64,000 bases of DNA from Streptomyces sp. PCS3-D2 (GTDB taxonomy: Bacteria > Actinomycetota > Actinomycetes > Streptomycetales > Streptomycetaceae), in NCBI RefSeq assembly GCF_000612545.2, contig NZ_CP097800.1:620001-684000 (forward strand), given 5' to 3'. A program made the translations under genes and the position numbers. Of this stretch, positions 25,128 to 35,563 are shown piece after piece (position 1 is the first letter of the stretch; the number at the start of each line of letters is the position of its first letter). The notes under the pieces are model-generated. The model made no database searches. It worked only from the letters and a program-made list of their open reading frames with translations, and was not told the DNA's origin.

Positions 25128-26045
25128 ATGCCCCAGCACAAGGACCTCTCCCGGAGAGGGTTCCTCTCCCGGACCGCTGCGCTCGGGGGCGCGGTCCTGG
25201 CGCCGGGCCTGATCACCGCGTGCAGCCGCACCGAGGTGGGGTCCGGAGCTCCCGCCGACGACGGCGAACTGCTGGCGAAGCTGCGCGGGCAGGGGTACGT
25301 CCGCGTCGGGTTCGCGGGAGAGGCTCCCTACGGCTTCCAGGACGGCAACCAGCTGGCGGGCGAGGCCCCCACACTGCACCGGGAGATCTTCTCCGCACTC
25401 GGGGTCCGTGACATGCGCCCGACGCTGACCGAGTTCGGGGCCTTGATCCCGGGTCTGCTGGCCGGACGCTTCGACGTCGTGAGCGCCGGAATGGCCATCA
25501 CCCCCGAGCGGTGTGCCAAAGTCGCCTTCTCCGAGCCAGAGTTCGTCTCGCCCACGGCGCTCATGGTGCCCAAGGGCAACCCCCGGAAGCTGAGCGATCT
25601 GGATTCGGTCGCCGCCGGCGGCGCCACGGTCGGGGTGCTGACCGCCGCCGTCGAGGCGACGTACGCGCAGGGGGCCGGCGTGGCCGCTTCGTCGGTCAAG
25701 TCCCTCGCCAAGCAGCAGGACGGCCTCGACGCGCTGGTGGCCGGGCGGATCGACTGCTTCGCGCTCACCGGCATCTCGCTGCGCTGGCTCGCCCGGACGA
25801 ACTCCGACGCGCCGGTCGAAGTCCTGGAGCCGTTCCTTCCGAAGCTGAACGGGACACCGCAGTACAGCCCCGGAGGCGCAGTGTTCCGGCCCGGGGCGAC
25901 GGCGCTGCGGGACGCCTTCAACGGCGAGCTGGCGAAGATCACCGGCGACCCCGCCCGCTATGTCGCGCTGATCGGCAAGTACGGGTTCACCGAGGCGGAG
26001 GTCCCCCCGGCGACGCTCCGGACCGCCGGACTGTGCGCGCAGTGA
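25128..26045 (+). CDS. ehuB: Ectoine/hydroxyectoine ABC transporter substrate-binding lipoprotein
   Basis: 305 residues. A twin-arginine signal (SRRGFLSRTAALGG) ends in a lipobox with Cys32 (LITAC), so it is probably exported folded and anchored outside the membrane. The rest is a SBP_bac_3 fold (YVRVGFAGEAPYGFQDGNQLAGEAPTLHREIFSALG, then GALIPGLLAGRFDVVSAGMAITPERC) with a clear match to the EhuB branch. The order with ehuCDA and ectABCD upstream supports ectoine uptake. Confidence 0.86.
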   Translation: MPQHKDLSRRGFLSRTAALGGAVLAPGLITACSRTEVGSGAPADDGELLAKLRGQGYVRVGFAGEAPYGFQDGNQLAGEAPTLHREIFSALGVRDMRPTLTEFGALIPGLLAGRFDVVSAGMAITPERCAKVAFSEPEFVSPTALMVPKGNPRKLSDLDSVAAGGATVGVLTAAVEATYAQGAGVAASSVKSLAKQQDGLDALVAGRIDCFALTGISLRWLARTNSDAPVEVLEPFLPKLNGTPQYSPGGAVFRPGATALRDAFNGELAKITGDPARYVALIGKYGFTEAEVPPATLRTAGLCAQ

Positions 26046-26058
26046 CGAGAACCTCGAC

Positions 26059-26736
26059 ATGACCGACTTCTTCCACGAGTTCGCCCGATCGCTGCCCGGC
26101 ATCGGCGAGGGCATCGGGGTGACCCTGCTGGCCACCGCGCTCAGCGCGGCGGTGGCCCTGCTGGTGGCCTTCGGCTTCGGACTCATGACGCGCTCGCCCC
26201 GGTTGCTGGTACGCGGACCGGCCCGGTTCGCCGTCGAGTTCTTCCGCGGTACGTCGCTGTACGTGCAGTTGTTCTGGCTCTTCTTCGCCCTCCCCGTCCT
26301 CGGTATCCGGCTGGAACCCATGGCCTGTGCTGTCGTCGCCTTCGGCCTGAACTTCGGTGCGTACGGCTCCGAGGTCGTGCGCGGCGCGCTCGGCTCCGTC
26401 CCGCGCTCCCAGTGGGAGGCCGCGCTCGCGCTCGGGATGAGCCCGCGGCAGCGCTTGACCCGGGTGATGCTGCCCCAGGCGTGGGTGCAGATGGTCCCGC
26501 CGTTCGGCAACCTCCTCATCCAGCTCCTCAAGGCCACTCCCCTGCTCTCCTTGATCACCATCGCCGACCTCACCTTCGAGATGGACCAGCTCAGGTCGCT
26601 CACGGGCAGCACCGCGGAGGCCTACCTCGCCATTCTGGTGATCTACTACGCCATCGCCGCAGCACTGAACTCCTTGATGAGGGCAGTGGAGTCGTCGGCG
26701 AAGACCCGGCTCGGCCAGGACGCGGGGGGCTCTTGA
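26059..26736 (+). CDS. ehuC: Ectoine/hydroxyectoine ABC transporter permease EhuC
   Basis: 225 residues, a polar-amino-acid-type permease with about five helices. The coupling loop is EVVRGALGSVPRSQWEAALALGMSPRQRLTRVMLPQA, which docks on the ATPase. EFFRGTSLYVQLFWLFFALPVLG is typical of the family. It lies 13 bp after ehuB and overlaps ehuD in TGATG. Confidence 0.87.
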   Translation: MTDFFHEFARSLPGIGEGIGVTLLATALSAAVALLVAFGFGLMTRSPRLLVRGPARFAVEFFRGTSLYVQLFWLFFALPVLGIRLEPMACAVVAFGLNFGAYGSEVVRGALGSVPRSQWEAALALGMSPRQRLTRVMLPQAWVQMVPPFGNLLIQLLKATPLLSLITIADLTFEMDQLRSLTGSTAEAYLAILVIYYAIAAALNSLMRAVESSAKTRLGQDAGGS

Positions 26737-27371
26737 TGTGGTCCTGGGAGACGGCCCGGGAAGGGCTGCCGGTCATCCTGAGCGGGTTCCGCACCACCCT
26801 GCTCGCCACGGTGCTGGGCTCCGCGCTCGCGATGGCACTGGGTCTGGTGATGGCGGTGCTGCTGCGCAGTCCGACGCGCTGGGTGACCCTGCCCCTGCGC
26901 CTGGCCGCCGACTTCGTGCGGTCCACGCCCGTGATGATCCAGCTGTTCGCCGCCTGGGTGCTCATCCCCGGAATCGACGCGCTGACCCTGGGCATCGCCG
27001 TACTCGGCGTCCACTACGCCTGCTACACGTGCGAGGTGTACCGGGCGGGAATCGACGCGGTGCCTGCGGGCCAGTGGGAGGCCTGCACCGCGCTGTCGCT
27101 GCCGCGGCGGCGGGTGTGGTGGGCGGTGGTCCTCCCGCAGGCGGTGCGCAACGTCCTGCCGGCGCTGGGCAACTACGTGATCTCGATGTTCAAGGAAACC
27201 CCGTTCCTCTCGGTGATCGCCGTGCAGGAGATGGTGCAGCGCGCGAACGAGTACGGCAGCGTCCACTTCGCGTATCTCGAGGCCTTCACCCTGGCCGCCC
27301 TGCTCTTCCTCATCGCCGGCTACCCCGCCTCCGTGCTCATGAGACGACTGGAGAAACGCCTTGCCCAGTGA
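26736..27371 (+). CDS. ehuD: Ectoine/hydroxyectoine ABC transporter permease EhuD
   Basis: 211 residues, second permease of the same family. DFVRSTPVMIQLFAAWVLIPG and the coupling loop EVYRAGIDAVPAGQWEACTALSLPRRRVWWAVVLPQAVRNVLPALGNY are seen. The ATG overlaps the ehuC stop and the gene overlaps ehuA by 11 bp, so the subunits should be made together. Confidence 0.87.
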   Translation: MWSWETAREGLPVILSGFRTTLLATVLGSALAMALGLVMAVLLRSPTRWVTLPLRLAADFVRSTPVMIQLFAAWVLIPGIDALTLGIAVLGVHYACYTCEVYRAGIDAVPAGQWEACTALSLPRRRVWWAVVLPQAVRNVLPALGNYVISMFKETPFLSVIAVQEMVQRANEYGSVHFAYLEAFTLAALLFLIAGYPASVLMRRLEKRLAQ

Positions 27372-28155
27372 GATTCCGACCCCGGCGGCGGAGATGGTCC
27401 GCTTCGACGGGGTCGTCAAACGCTTCGGCGAACAGACCGTGCTGGACGGGCTCGATCTGAAGGTCGCCCGCGGCGAGAAGGTCACGCTGATCGGGCCCAG
27501 CGGCTCCGGCAAGACCACCATCCTGCGTCTGCTGATGACGCTGGAGCGGGTCACCGAGGGAACCATCCATGTGGACGGAAAGCCCTTCTCGCACATGCCG
27601 GACCGCCGCGGGGGCGGGCTGGTGCCCGCCGACGAGAAGCACCTCGCCGTAGCCCGCCGGCGCATCGGCATGGTCTTCCAGCAGTTCAACCTGTTCCCGC
27701 ACATGAAGGTGCTGGAGAACGTGATGGAGGCCCCCGTCCACGTACTGGGCCTGAGCAAGGACGAAGCGGCCGAGCGCGCCCGGGAGCTCCTGGACCTGGT
27801 GGGGCTCGACGACAAGCACGGCGCGCACCCCGTACGCCTCTCCGGCGGCCAGCAGCAGCGGGTGGCCATCGCGCGCGCCCTGGCCATGCGACCGGACATC
27901 CTCCTCCTCGACGAGGTCACCTCGGCACTCGACCCGGAGCTGGTGGCCGGGGTCCTCGACGTCCTCAGGGACGTCGCACGGACCACGGACATCACCATGC
28001 TCTGCGTCACCCACGAGATGGGCTTCGCCCGGGACGTATCCGACCGGGTCCTGATGTTCGACCACGGCCGGGTGCTGGAGTCAGGGCCTCCCGAACGACT
28101 CTTCGAAGCACCCGCCCACGAGAGGACCCGGTCCTTCCTCGGCGCCGTCCGCTGA
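27361..28155 (+). CDS. ehuA: Ectoine/hydroxyectoine ABC transporter ATPase
   Basis: 264 residues. Walker A GPSGSGKTT (about 50), Q-loop VFQQFNLFPH, signature [15 protein letters not shown] and Walker B ILLLDEVTSALD are intact. The insertion SHMPDRRGGGLVPADEKHL between Walker A and the Q-loop is characteristic of EhuA. The TTG start at 27361 has GGAG 7 bases upstream and lies inside the end of ehuD. It is last gene of the ehuBCDA run. Confidence 0.9.
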   Translation: MPSEIPTPAAEMVRFDGVVKRFGEQTVLDGLDLKVARGEKVTLIGPSGSGKTTILRLLMTLERVTEGTIHVDGKPFSHMPDRRGGGLVPADEKHLAVARRRIGMVFQQFNLFPHMKVLENVMEAPVHVLGLSKDEAAERARELLDLVGLDDKHGAHPVRLSGGQQQRVAIARALAMRPDILLLDEVTSALDPELVAGVLDVLRDVARTTDITMLCVTHEMGFARDVSDRVLMFDHGRVLESGPPERLFEAPAHERTRSFLGAVR

Positions 28156-28220
28156 GCCGGACAGCACACCCAGGCACCGCACCCGGTGCCGTCCACACGG
28201 AAACAGAAGGCCGTCAGCAC

Positions 28221-29723
28221 TTGTCGACTCAGAGAACCATCCACATCGCCGGCACCTGGCGAGGCGCCCACTCCGGCGACACCCGCCAGATCATCGACCC
28301 GGCGGACGGTCAGCCCTTCGCCGTGGTCGCCGAGGGCGGCCCGCAGGACGCGGACGCCGCGGTCACCGCGGCGCGCGCCGCCTTCGACGCGGGTACCTGG
28401 CCCGGCACGCCGGTCCCCGAACGGGCCGCGCTGTTGCGCCGGACGGCCTCCCTCCTGATCCGGGACCGCGAGGAACTGGCCCTCCTGGAGAGCCGGGACG
28501 CGGGCAAGACCGTCGAGGAAGGACGGGCGGACGTGGACTGCGCCGCCGACGCCTTCCGCTATTTCGCCGACCTGGTCATCGGTGAAGGCGCCGGACGCGT
28601 CGTCGACGCCGGCACGGAGACGGTCCACAGCGTGGTCGTGCACGAGCCGGTCGGGGTCTGCGCGCTCATCACCCCGTGGAACTATCCGCTGCTCCAGGTG
28701 AGCTGGAAGGTCGCACCGGCACTCGCCGCCGGCAACACCTTCGTCGTGAAGCCGAGCGAGCTCACCCCGCTCACCACGGTCGCCCTCGTCGCGCTGCTCG
28801 CGGAGGCGGGACTACCGGCCGGCGTCGCGAACGTCGTGACCGGACCTGGCCACACCGTGGGGGCCCGTCTGGCCGAGCACCCCGACGTCGACCTGGTGTC
28901 GTTCACCGGCGGTGTGACCAGTGGCGTGAAGGTGGCGGAGGCGGCCGCGCCCGGCGTCAAGAAGGTGGCACTGGAGCTCGGCGGCAAGAACCCCAACGTC
29001 GTCTTCGCGGACTCGTGCGAGACGCCGGAGGGCTTCGACACCGCGGTCGACCAAGCGCTCAACGCCGCCTTCATCCACAGCGGGCAGGTCTGCTCCGCCG
29101 GTGGCCGCCTGATCGTCGAGGAGTCCCTGCGCGAACGCTTCGTCGCCGAGCTGAGCCGCCGGGCCGGTCGCATCCGGCTGGGCAGGGGAACCGAGAAGGG
29201 CGTCGAGTGCGGGCCGCTCGCGTCGCTCGCCCAGTTGGAGCGGACCGAGGCGTACGTCGCCTCCGCCCTGGCCGACGGCGCGGTGCTGCGCAGCGGCGGG
29301 GCCCGGCCGAAGCCGAACGGAGTCCTTCCCGAAGGCGGGTACTTCTACGAACCGACGGTGCTCGACCGGTGCCACCGCCAGATGCGCGTGGTGCGTGAGG
29401 AGGTCTTCGGTCCCGTGCTGACCGTGGAGACCTTCCGCAGCGAGGACGAGGCCGTGGCGCTCGCCAACGACACCGACTACGGGCTGGCCGGAGCCGTGTG
29501 GACAGCCGATGCCGGCCGCGCCCGGCGGGTCGCCGCGAGGCTCCGCCACGGCACGGTCTGGATCAACGACTACCACCCCTACCTGCCCCAGGCCGAGTGG
29601 GGCGGCTTCGGCAAGTCGGGCATCGGCCGCGAACTCGGCCCCACCGGGCTCGCCGAGTACCGGGAGACCAAGCACGTCTACCACAACCTCGCGCCGCGTC
29701 CCGTGCGGTGGTTCTCGGGATGA
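28221..29723 (+). CDS. Betaine-aldehyde dehydrogenase-like NAD(P) aldehyde dehydrogenase
   Basis: 500 residues, complete ALDH fold. LITPWNYPLLQVSWKVAPALAAGNTFVVKPSELTP binds cofactor, ALELGGKNPNVVFAD holds the catalytic Glu and SGQVCSAGGRL the catalytic Cys. The C-terminal EWGGFGKSGIGRELG motif is shared with betaine aldehyde dehydrogenases (GbsA/BetB). With the GMC oxidoreductase next to it, the likely job is oxidation of betaine aldehyde to glycine betaine. The start is a TTG 65 bp after ehuA. Other substrates such as aminobutyraldehyde cannot be excluded. Confidence 0.8.
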   Translation: MSTQRTIHIAGTWRGAHSGDTRQIIDPADGQPFAVVAEGGPQDADAAVTAARAAFDAGTWPGTPVPERAALLRRTASLLIRDREELALLESRDAGKTVEEGRADVDCAADAFRYFADLVIGEGAGRVVDAGTETVHSVVVHEPVGVCALITPWNYPLLQVSWKVAPALAAGNTFVVKPSELTPLTTVALVALLAEAGLPAGVANVVTGPGHTVGARLAEHPDVDLVSFTGGVTSGVKVAEAAAPGVKKVALELGGKNPNVVFADSCETPEGFDTAVDQALNAAFIHSGQVCSAGGRLIVEESLRERFVAELSRRAGRIRLGRGTEKGVECGPLASLAQLERTEAYVASALADGAVLRSGGARPKPNGVLPEGGYFYEPTVLDRCHRQMRVVREEVFGPVLTVETFRSEDEAVALANDTDYGLAGAVWTADAGRARRVAARLRHGTVWINDYHPYLPQAEWGGFGKSGIGRELGPTGLAEYRETKHVYHNLAPRPVRWFSG

Positions 29724-29836
29724 CACGACGACCGGGCTGCCCGCGCCCCGGCAGCGGCCCGGTCCACGGCGCGACCCGCCGACACCCGCACCGACAGCAC
29801 CACCCGCATCACCCGCATCACCTGGAGAAACACGTC

Positions 29837-31375
29837 ATGCCCGACCACATATACGACTACGTCATCGTCGGCGGCGGCACCGCCGGCTCGGTGATCGCCT
29901 CCCGTCTCACCGAGCAGCCCGGGGTCACCGTCGCCGTCATCGAGGGCGGACCCAGCGACGTCGACCGGCCCGAAGTCCTCACCCTGCGCCGCTGGATGGG
30001 CCTGCTCGGCGGGGAGCTCGACTACGACTACCCCACCACCGAACAGCCCCGCGGGAACTCCCACATCCGGCACAGCCGGGCCCGCGTCCTCGGCGGCTGC
30101 TCGTCCCACAACACCCTCATCGCCTTCAAGCCCCTCCCTTCCGACTGGGAGGAGTGGGTGGCACACGGCGCGCAGGGCTGGGACGCCGCCGCCATGGAGC
30201 CGTACTTCGCCAAGCTCCTGAACAACGTGGTGCCGGTGGCCGAGAAGGACCGCAACGCCATCGCGCGCGATTTCGTCGACGCCGCCCACCGCGCGCTCGG
30301 CGTGCCGGTCGTGGAGGGCTTCAACGCGGAGCCCTTCCATGAGGGCGCCGGCTTCTTCGACCTGGCCTACGAGCCCGAGGGCAACCGGCGCTCCTCCGCG
30401 TCGGTCGCGTACCTGCACCCCGTCCTGGACCGCCCGAACCTCCACCTGCTGCTGGAGACCTGGGCCTACCGGCTGGAGTTCGAGGGCGACCGGGCGACCG
30501 GAGTCCACGTCCGCACCAAGGACGGCCAGGAGATCCTCGTACGGTCCAGGCGGGAGGTCGTCGTCTGCGCCGGGGCCGTGGACACTCCCCGGCTGCTGCT
30601 CCACTCCGGGATCGGTCGGCGCGAGGACCTGGACGCCCTCGGCATCGAGGTGCTCCACGATCTTCCCGGGGTCGGCGAGAACCTGCTCGACCATCCCGAG
30701 TCCGTCATCGTGTGGGAGACGCGGGGACCGATACCCGACAACTCCGCGATGGACAGCGATGCGGGGCTGTTCGTCCGGCGCGACCCGGACTCTGCGGGGC
30801 CCGACCTGATGTTCCACTTCTACCAGATCCCCTTCACCGACAATCCCGAACGGCTCGGCTACGAACGGCCCCGGCACGGCGTGTCGATGACTCCCAACAT
30901 CCCCAAGCCCCGCAGCCGGGGGCGGCTCTACCTGACCAGCTCCGACCCCGCGGTCAAACCCGCCCTGGACTTCCGGTACTTCACCGACGAGGACGACTAC
31001 GACGGCCGGACCCTGGTGGACGGGATCAGGATCGCCCGGGAGGTCGCCACGACCGAGCCTCTCGCTTCCTGGCTGGTCAGAGAGGTCTGCCCCGGCCCGG
31101 AGGTCACCGGGGACGAGGAGCTGAGCGAGTACGCGCGCCGCGTCGCCCACACCGTGTACCACCCCGCCGGAACCTGCCGCATCGGCGCGCCGGACGACCG
31201 CCTCGCGGTGGTCGCACCCGATCTGACGATCAGGGGGCTCCAGGGCATTCGCATCGCCGACGCGTCCGTCTTCCCCACCATCCCCGCCGTGAATCCCATG
31301 ATCGGCGTGCTGATGGTCGGCGAGAGGTGCGCCGACCTCCTGGTGTCGGCCGCCGCGCCGGAAAGGACCGTCTGA
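29837..31375 (+). CDS. GMC-family choline dehydrogenase/oxidase-like flavoprotein
   Basis: 512 residues. FAD motif [19 protein letters not shown] at 6-24, then [35 protein letters not shown] (GMC signature 2), and C-terminal [10 protein letters not shown] with [19 protein letters not shown] supplying the active-site His and Asn. This fits BetA-type oxidation of choline to betaine aldehyde. GGAG lies 10 bases before the ATG. It overlaps the transporter ATPase gene in TGATG, tying choline oxidation to betaine uptake. Confidence 0.8.
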   Translation: MPDHIYDYVIVGGGTAGSVIASRLTEQPGVTVAVIEGGPSDVDRPEVLTLRRWMGLLGGELDYDYPTTEQPRGNSHIRHSRARVLGGCSSHNTLIAFKPLPSDWEEWVAHGAQGWDAAAMEPYFAKLLNNVVPVAEKDRNAIARDFVDAAHRALGVPVVEGFNAEPFHEGAGFFDLAYEPEGNRRSSASVAYLHPVLDRPNLHLLLETWAYRLEFEGDRATGVHVRTKDGQEILVRSRREVVVCAGAVDTPRLLLHSGIGRREDLDALGIEVLHDLPGVGENLLDHPESVIVWETRGPIPDNSAMDSDAGLFVRRDPDSAGPDLMFHFYQIPFTDNPERLGYERPRHGVSMTPNIPKPRSRGRLYLTSSDPAVKPALDFRYFTDEDDYDGRTLVDGIRIAREVATTEPLASWLVREVCPGPEVTGDEELSEYARRVAHTVYHPAGTCRIGAPDDRLAVVAPDLTIRGLQGIRIADASVFPTIPAVNPMIGVLMVGERCADLLVSAAAPERTV

Positions 31376-32442
31376 TGGACACCACCAGCGATCCCGTGTT
31401 CTCCGTGCGAGGGCTGTGGAAGGTCTTCGGCCCGAAGGCCGGACAGATTCCGGGCGACACCCGGTGGGCGGGACTCACCACCGAGGAGATCCGTGCCCGT
31501 ACCGGCTGCACCGCCGCCGTCCGGGACGTGTCCTTCGACATCGGCAAGGGCGAGGTCTTCGTCGTCATGGGCCTGTCCGGCTCGGGCAAGTCCACCCTGG
31601 TGCGCTGCCTGACCCGGCTGATCGAGCCCACGGCCGGATCACTCGCCATCGACGGCGAGGACGTCCTCGCCATGGACCCCTCCCAGCTGCGCGAACTGCG
31701 CCGGCACCGTGCCGCCATGGTCTTCCAGCACTTCGGTCTGCTCCCGCACCGCACCGTCCTCGACAACGTCGCCTACGGGCTGCAGATCCAGGGGGTCTCC
31801 AGGGCCGGGCGCCGGGCCCGCGCGCTGGAGGTCATCGAGAAGGTCGGGCTCACCGGTCTGGAGGATCGCCGCCCCGACCAGCTCTCGGGCGGTCAGCAAC
31901 AGCGGGTCGGTCTGGCGCGGGCCCTGGCGGCAGACCCCGAAGTGCTGCTGTTCGACGAGCCGTTCAGCGCCCTCGACCCCCTCATCCGACGGGACATGCA
32001 GGAGGAGGTCATCCGTCTGCACCGGGAAGAGGGCCGCACGATGGTCTTCATCACCCACGACCTCGCCGAAGCGCTCAAACTCGGCGACCGCATCGCCCTC
32101 ATGCGCGACGGCGCCGTCGTCCAGCTGGGTACGCCGGAGGAGATCGTGACCCGCCCCGCCGACGACTACGTGCGGGAGTTCGTCCGCGACGTCCCGCGCG
32201 AACAGGTCGTGACCGTGGCCCGGGCCATGCGCCCCGCCCGGCCGGAGGAGACCGGCGCCGGCGCGGCCCTGGCCCCCGACGCCACGGTCGCGGAGGGCAT
32301 CACGGCCGTCGCCCGGGACGGTGTGCCCGCCAGGGTGATGGCCGGGGACCGCCTACTCGGTGTCGTCGACCAGGCCGCGCTTCTTGCGGTCGTCGCCGGA
32401 CTGGAGCCGTGCGCCGCCGACGCGGGCGTGGTGACGGCATGA
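31375..32442 (+). CDS. Glycine betaine/proline ABC transporter ATPase (OpuAA/ProV type)
   Basis: 355 residues. The N-terminal [15 protein letters not shown]...[33 protein letters not shown] layout is specific to ProV/OpuAA. Walker [11 protein letters not shown]-loop [10 protein letters not shown], signature [15 protein letters not shown] and Walker [14 protein letters not shown] are present. The C-terminal 100 residues hold one degenerate CBS-like segment ([24 protein letters not shown]), where osmosensing CBS pairs sit in OpuA. It overlaps both neighbours. Confidence 0.88.
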   Translation: MDTTSDPVFSVRGLWKVFGPKAGQIPGDTRWAGLTTEEIRARTGCTAAVRDVSFDIGKGEVFVVMGLSGSGKSTLVRCLTRLIEPTAGSLAIDGEDVLAMDPSQLRELRRHRAAMVFQHFGLLPHRTVLDNVAYGLQIQGVSRAGRRARALEVIEKVGLTGLEDRRPDQLSGGQQQRVGLARALAADPEVLLFDEPFSALDPLIRRDMQEEVIRLHREEGRTMVFITHDLAEALKLGDRIALMRDGAVVQLGTPEEIVTRPADDYVREFVRDVPREQVVTVARAMRPARPEETGAGAALAPDATVAEGITAVARDGVPARVMAGDRLLGVVDQAALLAVVAGLEPCAADAGVVTA

Positions 32443-34430
32443 GCACGACCGCCCCGGACCCCGTCGTGGAGGCCGATGCGCCGGAGGTCCAGCAGCAGGG
32501 CCTCTCGTCGTGGACGGCCTGGCGGCCCTCGCCTCCTTCCGCCCGGACCCTGCTCCTGGCGTTCGCCCTGCTGCTGCCGGCCATCGCGCTGCTCGGCGAC
32601 GCCGGCTGGCCGCAGGCCCTGCGCATCGATCTCGTGCCCACCCTGGACTCGTTCGCCGACTGGGTGGTGGACAACCGGGACACCCATCCGGTGTTCCTGT
32701 ACTTCCTGCTGCACCTGTCGAACACGGCCACCGCATCGGTGGACTGGGTGCACGGGCTGCTGACCTCCGCCGGCTGGACCGGCCTGCTGGCCGTCTCGGG
32801 AACGCTCGCCTGGTACGCGGCCGGCGCGGGCCGCCACGGCCTGCGGCACGCGGCCGTGGCGTTCGGGGCCCTGGCGGGATGCGGGCTGCTGGGGCTGTGG
32901 GAGCCGGCGGTGGAGACCCTCGCCCTGATGCTGGTCGCCGTGGCAGTGGCGGCGGCGCTCGGCCTGCTGCTCGGGCTGGCCGCCGGCCTGTCGGACACCG
33001 CCCAGCGGGCGCTTCGCCCCGTACTGGACACGATGCAGGTCCTGCCCTCGTTCGCGTACCTGCTGCCACTGGTCCTGGTCTTCGGCATCGGCACCCCGTC
33101 CGCTCTGATCACCACGGTCGTCTACGCGACCCCGCCCATGGTCCGCATGACCGCGCTGGGTCTGCGGGGGGCCGACGCGTCGGTACTGGAGGCCTCCCGC
33201 TCGCTCGGTTCGACGAAGTGGCAGCGGCTGCGCACCGCGCGGCTGCCGCTCGCCCGGCACCAGCTGCTCCTGGGACTCAACCAGACGATCATGATGGCGC
33301 TGTCCATGGTGGTCATCGCCTCCGTGGTCGGCGCGGGCGGTCTGGGCGAGAGCATCTACCAGGCCCTCAAGACCCGTGACTTCGGACAGGGCCTGACCGC
33401 GGGCCTGGCCATTGTGATGATCGCGGTGTGGCTGGACCGGACGACGGCCGCGGCCGGAGCCCGTACCGGCGCGCGGCCCGGGCAGCGGGCGGCCGCGGTC
33501 GCCACCGTGGTGGCCGTCGTGGGCCTGTTGTCGGGGCAGTTCCTGGCGCGGGGCTGGCCCGAAGGCCTGACCGTGGACTTCGCCGCCCCGCTGAACACGT
33601 CCATGGACTGGATCGTCGGCCACTTCTACCAGGACGTTCCGGTCCTCGGCGGCACGGACGTCTGGGCGGGGGGCATCACCACATGGGTGCTGAACCCGCT
33701 CAACGACGGACTTCAGGCCCTTCCTTGGTGGTCGCTGCTGATCCTGGCCGGGCTGACCGCGCGCGCCGTGGGGACCTGGCGGGGCGCCGTGACCGCCGTG
33801 CTCGCGCTCGCGGCCGTCGGGGTCCTCGGCATCTGGGGCAAGTCGCTCTACACCCTGTCCCAGGTCCTCGTCGCCGTGGCGCTCACGCTGCTGCCGGGCT
33901 TCGCCCTCGGCGTGCTCGCCGCCCGGGTCGGGCGGGTCGAACGGCTGCTGCGGCCGGTCCTCGACGCGATGCAGACCCTGCCGCAGTTCATCTACCTCAT
34001 CCCGGTCGTCCAGCTCTTCAACGCCGGCCGGGTCGCGGCGATCACCGCGGCGGCCGTCTACGCCCTGCCCGCCGTCGTGCGGATCACGACCCAGGGCCTG
34101 AAGCAGGTGGACCCGGCCGCTGTGGAGGCGTCGCGCTCGCTCGGCGCCACCACCTGGCAGCAGATCCGCCAGGTGCAGTGGCCCCTGGCCAGGCCTGCGC
34201 TCTTGGTCGCCGCGAACCAGGGGGTCGTACTCGTCCTCGCCGTCGTCGTCATCGGCGGCCTAGTCGGCGGCGGCGCTCTCGGCTTCGACGTGGTCAAGGG
34301 CCTGACGGGCGGTGAGCTCGGCACCGGGCTCGTCGCCGGCGCGGGCATCGTCTGCCTGGGTCTGATGCTCGACAAGCTCACCCAGCCGAAGACGCCGTCG
34401 GCGTCCGCGGCGCCGGCCGCCCGGCACTGA
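32439..34430 (+). CDS. Glycine betaine ABC transporter permease, fused double ProW-type protein
   Basis: 663 residues containing two permease units in one chain. Unit 1 has its coupling loop at about 245-275 ([64 protein letters not shown]). Unit 2 repeats it at about 555-610 ([64 protein letters not shown]). Each unit also has a WVxxxxxxxxP-type extracytoplasmic helix ([12 protein letters not shown] and [11 protein letters not shown]). The homodimer of normal ProW is thus replaced by a fused pseudo-dimer. The ATG overlaps the ATPase stop (ATGA). Confidence 0.87.
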   Translation: MSTTAPDPVVEADAPEVQQQGLSSWTAWRPSPPSARTLLLAFALLLPAIALLGDAGWPQALRIDLVPTLDSFADWVVDNRDTHPVFLYFLLHLSNTATASVDWVHGLLTSAGWTGLLAVSGTLAWYAAGAGRHGLRHAAVAFGALAGCGLLGLWEPAVETLALMLVAVAVAAALGLLLGLAAGLSDTAQRALRPVLDTMQVLPSFAYLLPLVLVFGIGTPSALITTVVYATPPMVRMTALGLRGADASVLEASRSLGSTKWQRLRTARLPLARHQLLLGLNQTIMMALSMVVIASVVGAGGLGESIYQALKTRDFGQGLTAGLAIVMIAVWLDRTTAAAGARTGARPGQRAAAVATVVAVVGLLSGQFLARGWPEGLTVDFAAPLNTSMDWIVGHFYQDVPVLGGTDVWAGGITTWVLNPLNDGLQALPWWSLLILAGLTARAVGTWRGAVTAVLALAAVGVLGIWGKSLYTLSQVLVAVALTLLPGFALGVLAARVGRVERLLRPVLDAMQTLPQFIYLIPVVQLFNAGRVAAITAAAVYALPAVVRITTQGLKQVDPAAVEASRSLGATTWQQIRQVQWPLARPALLVAANQGVVLVLAVVVIGGLVGGGALGFDVVKGLTGGELGTGLVAGAGIVCLGLMLDKLTQPKTPSASAAPAARH

Positions 34431-34512
34431 GGCCGGGCCGCCTCGACCGTTCCCCCGTCCCCTCCCCTCGTTCTGTCCCCTCCCCCCTTCCCCTTGTGAA
34501 AGGCATGCTGAA

Positions 34513-35472
34513 ATGATCACCACCATCCGTCACCGCGCTTCCTTCAGAACCGGGGTCGCCGCCGCGGGCCTGCTCGCGCTGCTGACCGTCAACGCGTGCA
34601 GCGCGGCCGAGACCACCAGCAGTTCCAAGGTCGTCAACCTCCACACCCCGTCCTGGGTGGGCGCGGAGGTCAACACCGCCGTCGCCGCGTACCTCCTGGA
34701 GCACGAGCTCGGCTACACCGTCAAGACCAAGCAGATGGACGAGACCCCGGCCTGGGACGCGATGAGCCAGGGCAAGATCGACGCCATCCTGGAGGACTGG
34801 GGCCACCCGCAGGAGGAGAAGCGGTACGTCGAGGGCAACAAGAGCGTCGTCGCGGCGGGCGATCTCGGGGTCACCGGCCACATCGGCTGGTTCGTTCCCA
34901 AGTACGTGGCCGACGAGCACCCGGACGTCACGGACCACAAGAACCTGAACAAGTACACCGATCTCTTCAAGACCCCGGAGAGCGGTGACCAGGGCCAGTT
35001 CATCAAGGGCGACCCGTCCTACGTGTCCTACGACAACGCTCTGATCAAGAACCTCCAGCTCGACTACAAGCCGATCGAGGCCGGTGCCGAGGCGACCCAT
35101 CTCGCGCAGCTGGAGCAGCTGTACAAGAACAAGAAGCCGTTCCTCACCTACTGGTGGACGCCGCAGTGGATGAACGCGACCCTGGACCTCGTCGAGGTGA
35201 AGCTTCCCGAGTACAAGGAGGGCTGCGACCAGGACAAGGACGCCGTGGCCTGCGCCTATCCCGACGTACCGCTCAAGAAGTGGATGAACGCGAAGTTCGC
35301 CGCGGAGGACAGCGACGCGGCGAAGTTCCTGAAGAACTTCCAGTGGACGACCGAGCAGCAGAACCTCGTCGCCAAGTACGTGGCCGCCGACAAGATGACC
35401 TCCGAGAAGGCCGCCGAGAAGTGGGTCAAGGAGAACGAATCGGTCTGGAAGGCCTGGCTGCCGAAGAAGTAG
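34513..35472 (+). CDS. Glycine betaine-binding lipoprotein (OpuAC/ProX type)
   Basis: 319 residues. The signal peptide ends with Cys29 (LTVNAC), so it is a lipoprotein. The mature part is an OpuAC fold: NLHTPSWVGAEVNTAVAAYLLEHELGYTVKT, AILEDWGHPQEEKRYVEG and LTYWWTPQWMNATLDL, whose Trp residues probably form the aromatic box around the trimethylammonium group. It lies 82 bp after the permease across a pyrimidine-rich gap. A strong hairpin follows, ending the island. Confidence 0.88.
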   Translation: MITTIRHRASFRTGVAAAGLLALLTVNACSAAETTSSSKVVNLHTPSWVGAEVNTAVAAYLLEHELGYTVKTKQMDETPAWDAMSQGKIDAILEDWGHPQEEKRYVEGNKSVVAAGDLGVTGHIGWFVPKYVADEHPDVTDHKNLNKYTDLFKTPESGDQGQFIKGDPSYVSYDNALIKNLQLDYKPIEAGAEATHLAQLEQLYKNKKPFLTYWWTPQWMNATLDLVEVKLPEYKEGCDQDKDAVACAYPDVPLKKWMNAKFAAEDSDAAKFLKNFQWTTEQQNLVAKYVAADKMTSEKAAEKWVKENESVWKAWLPKK

Positions 35473-35480
35473 CGTGCAAC

Positions 35481-35520
35481 GGCCGGCCCTGCTCCACTCG
35501 TTCACCGAACAGGGCCGGCC
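35481..35520. terminator. Bidirectional hairpin terminator after the betaine transporter
   Basis: ggccggccctg and cagggccggcc pair perfectly (11 bp) around an 18-base loop. It lies between the converging binding-protein and DUF4142 genes. Confidence 0.65.
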
Positions 35521-35563
35521 CGAGGGCGCGGCCGGGGCGCACCGGTGCCCAGTGCCCCGGCGG

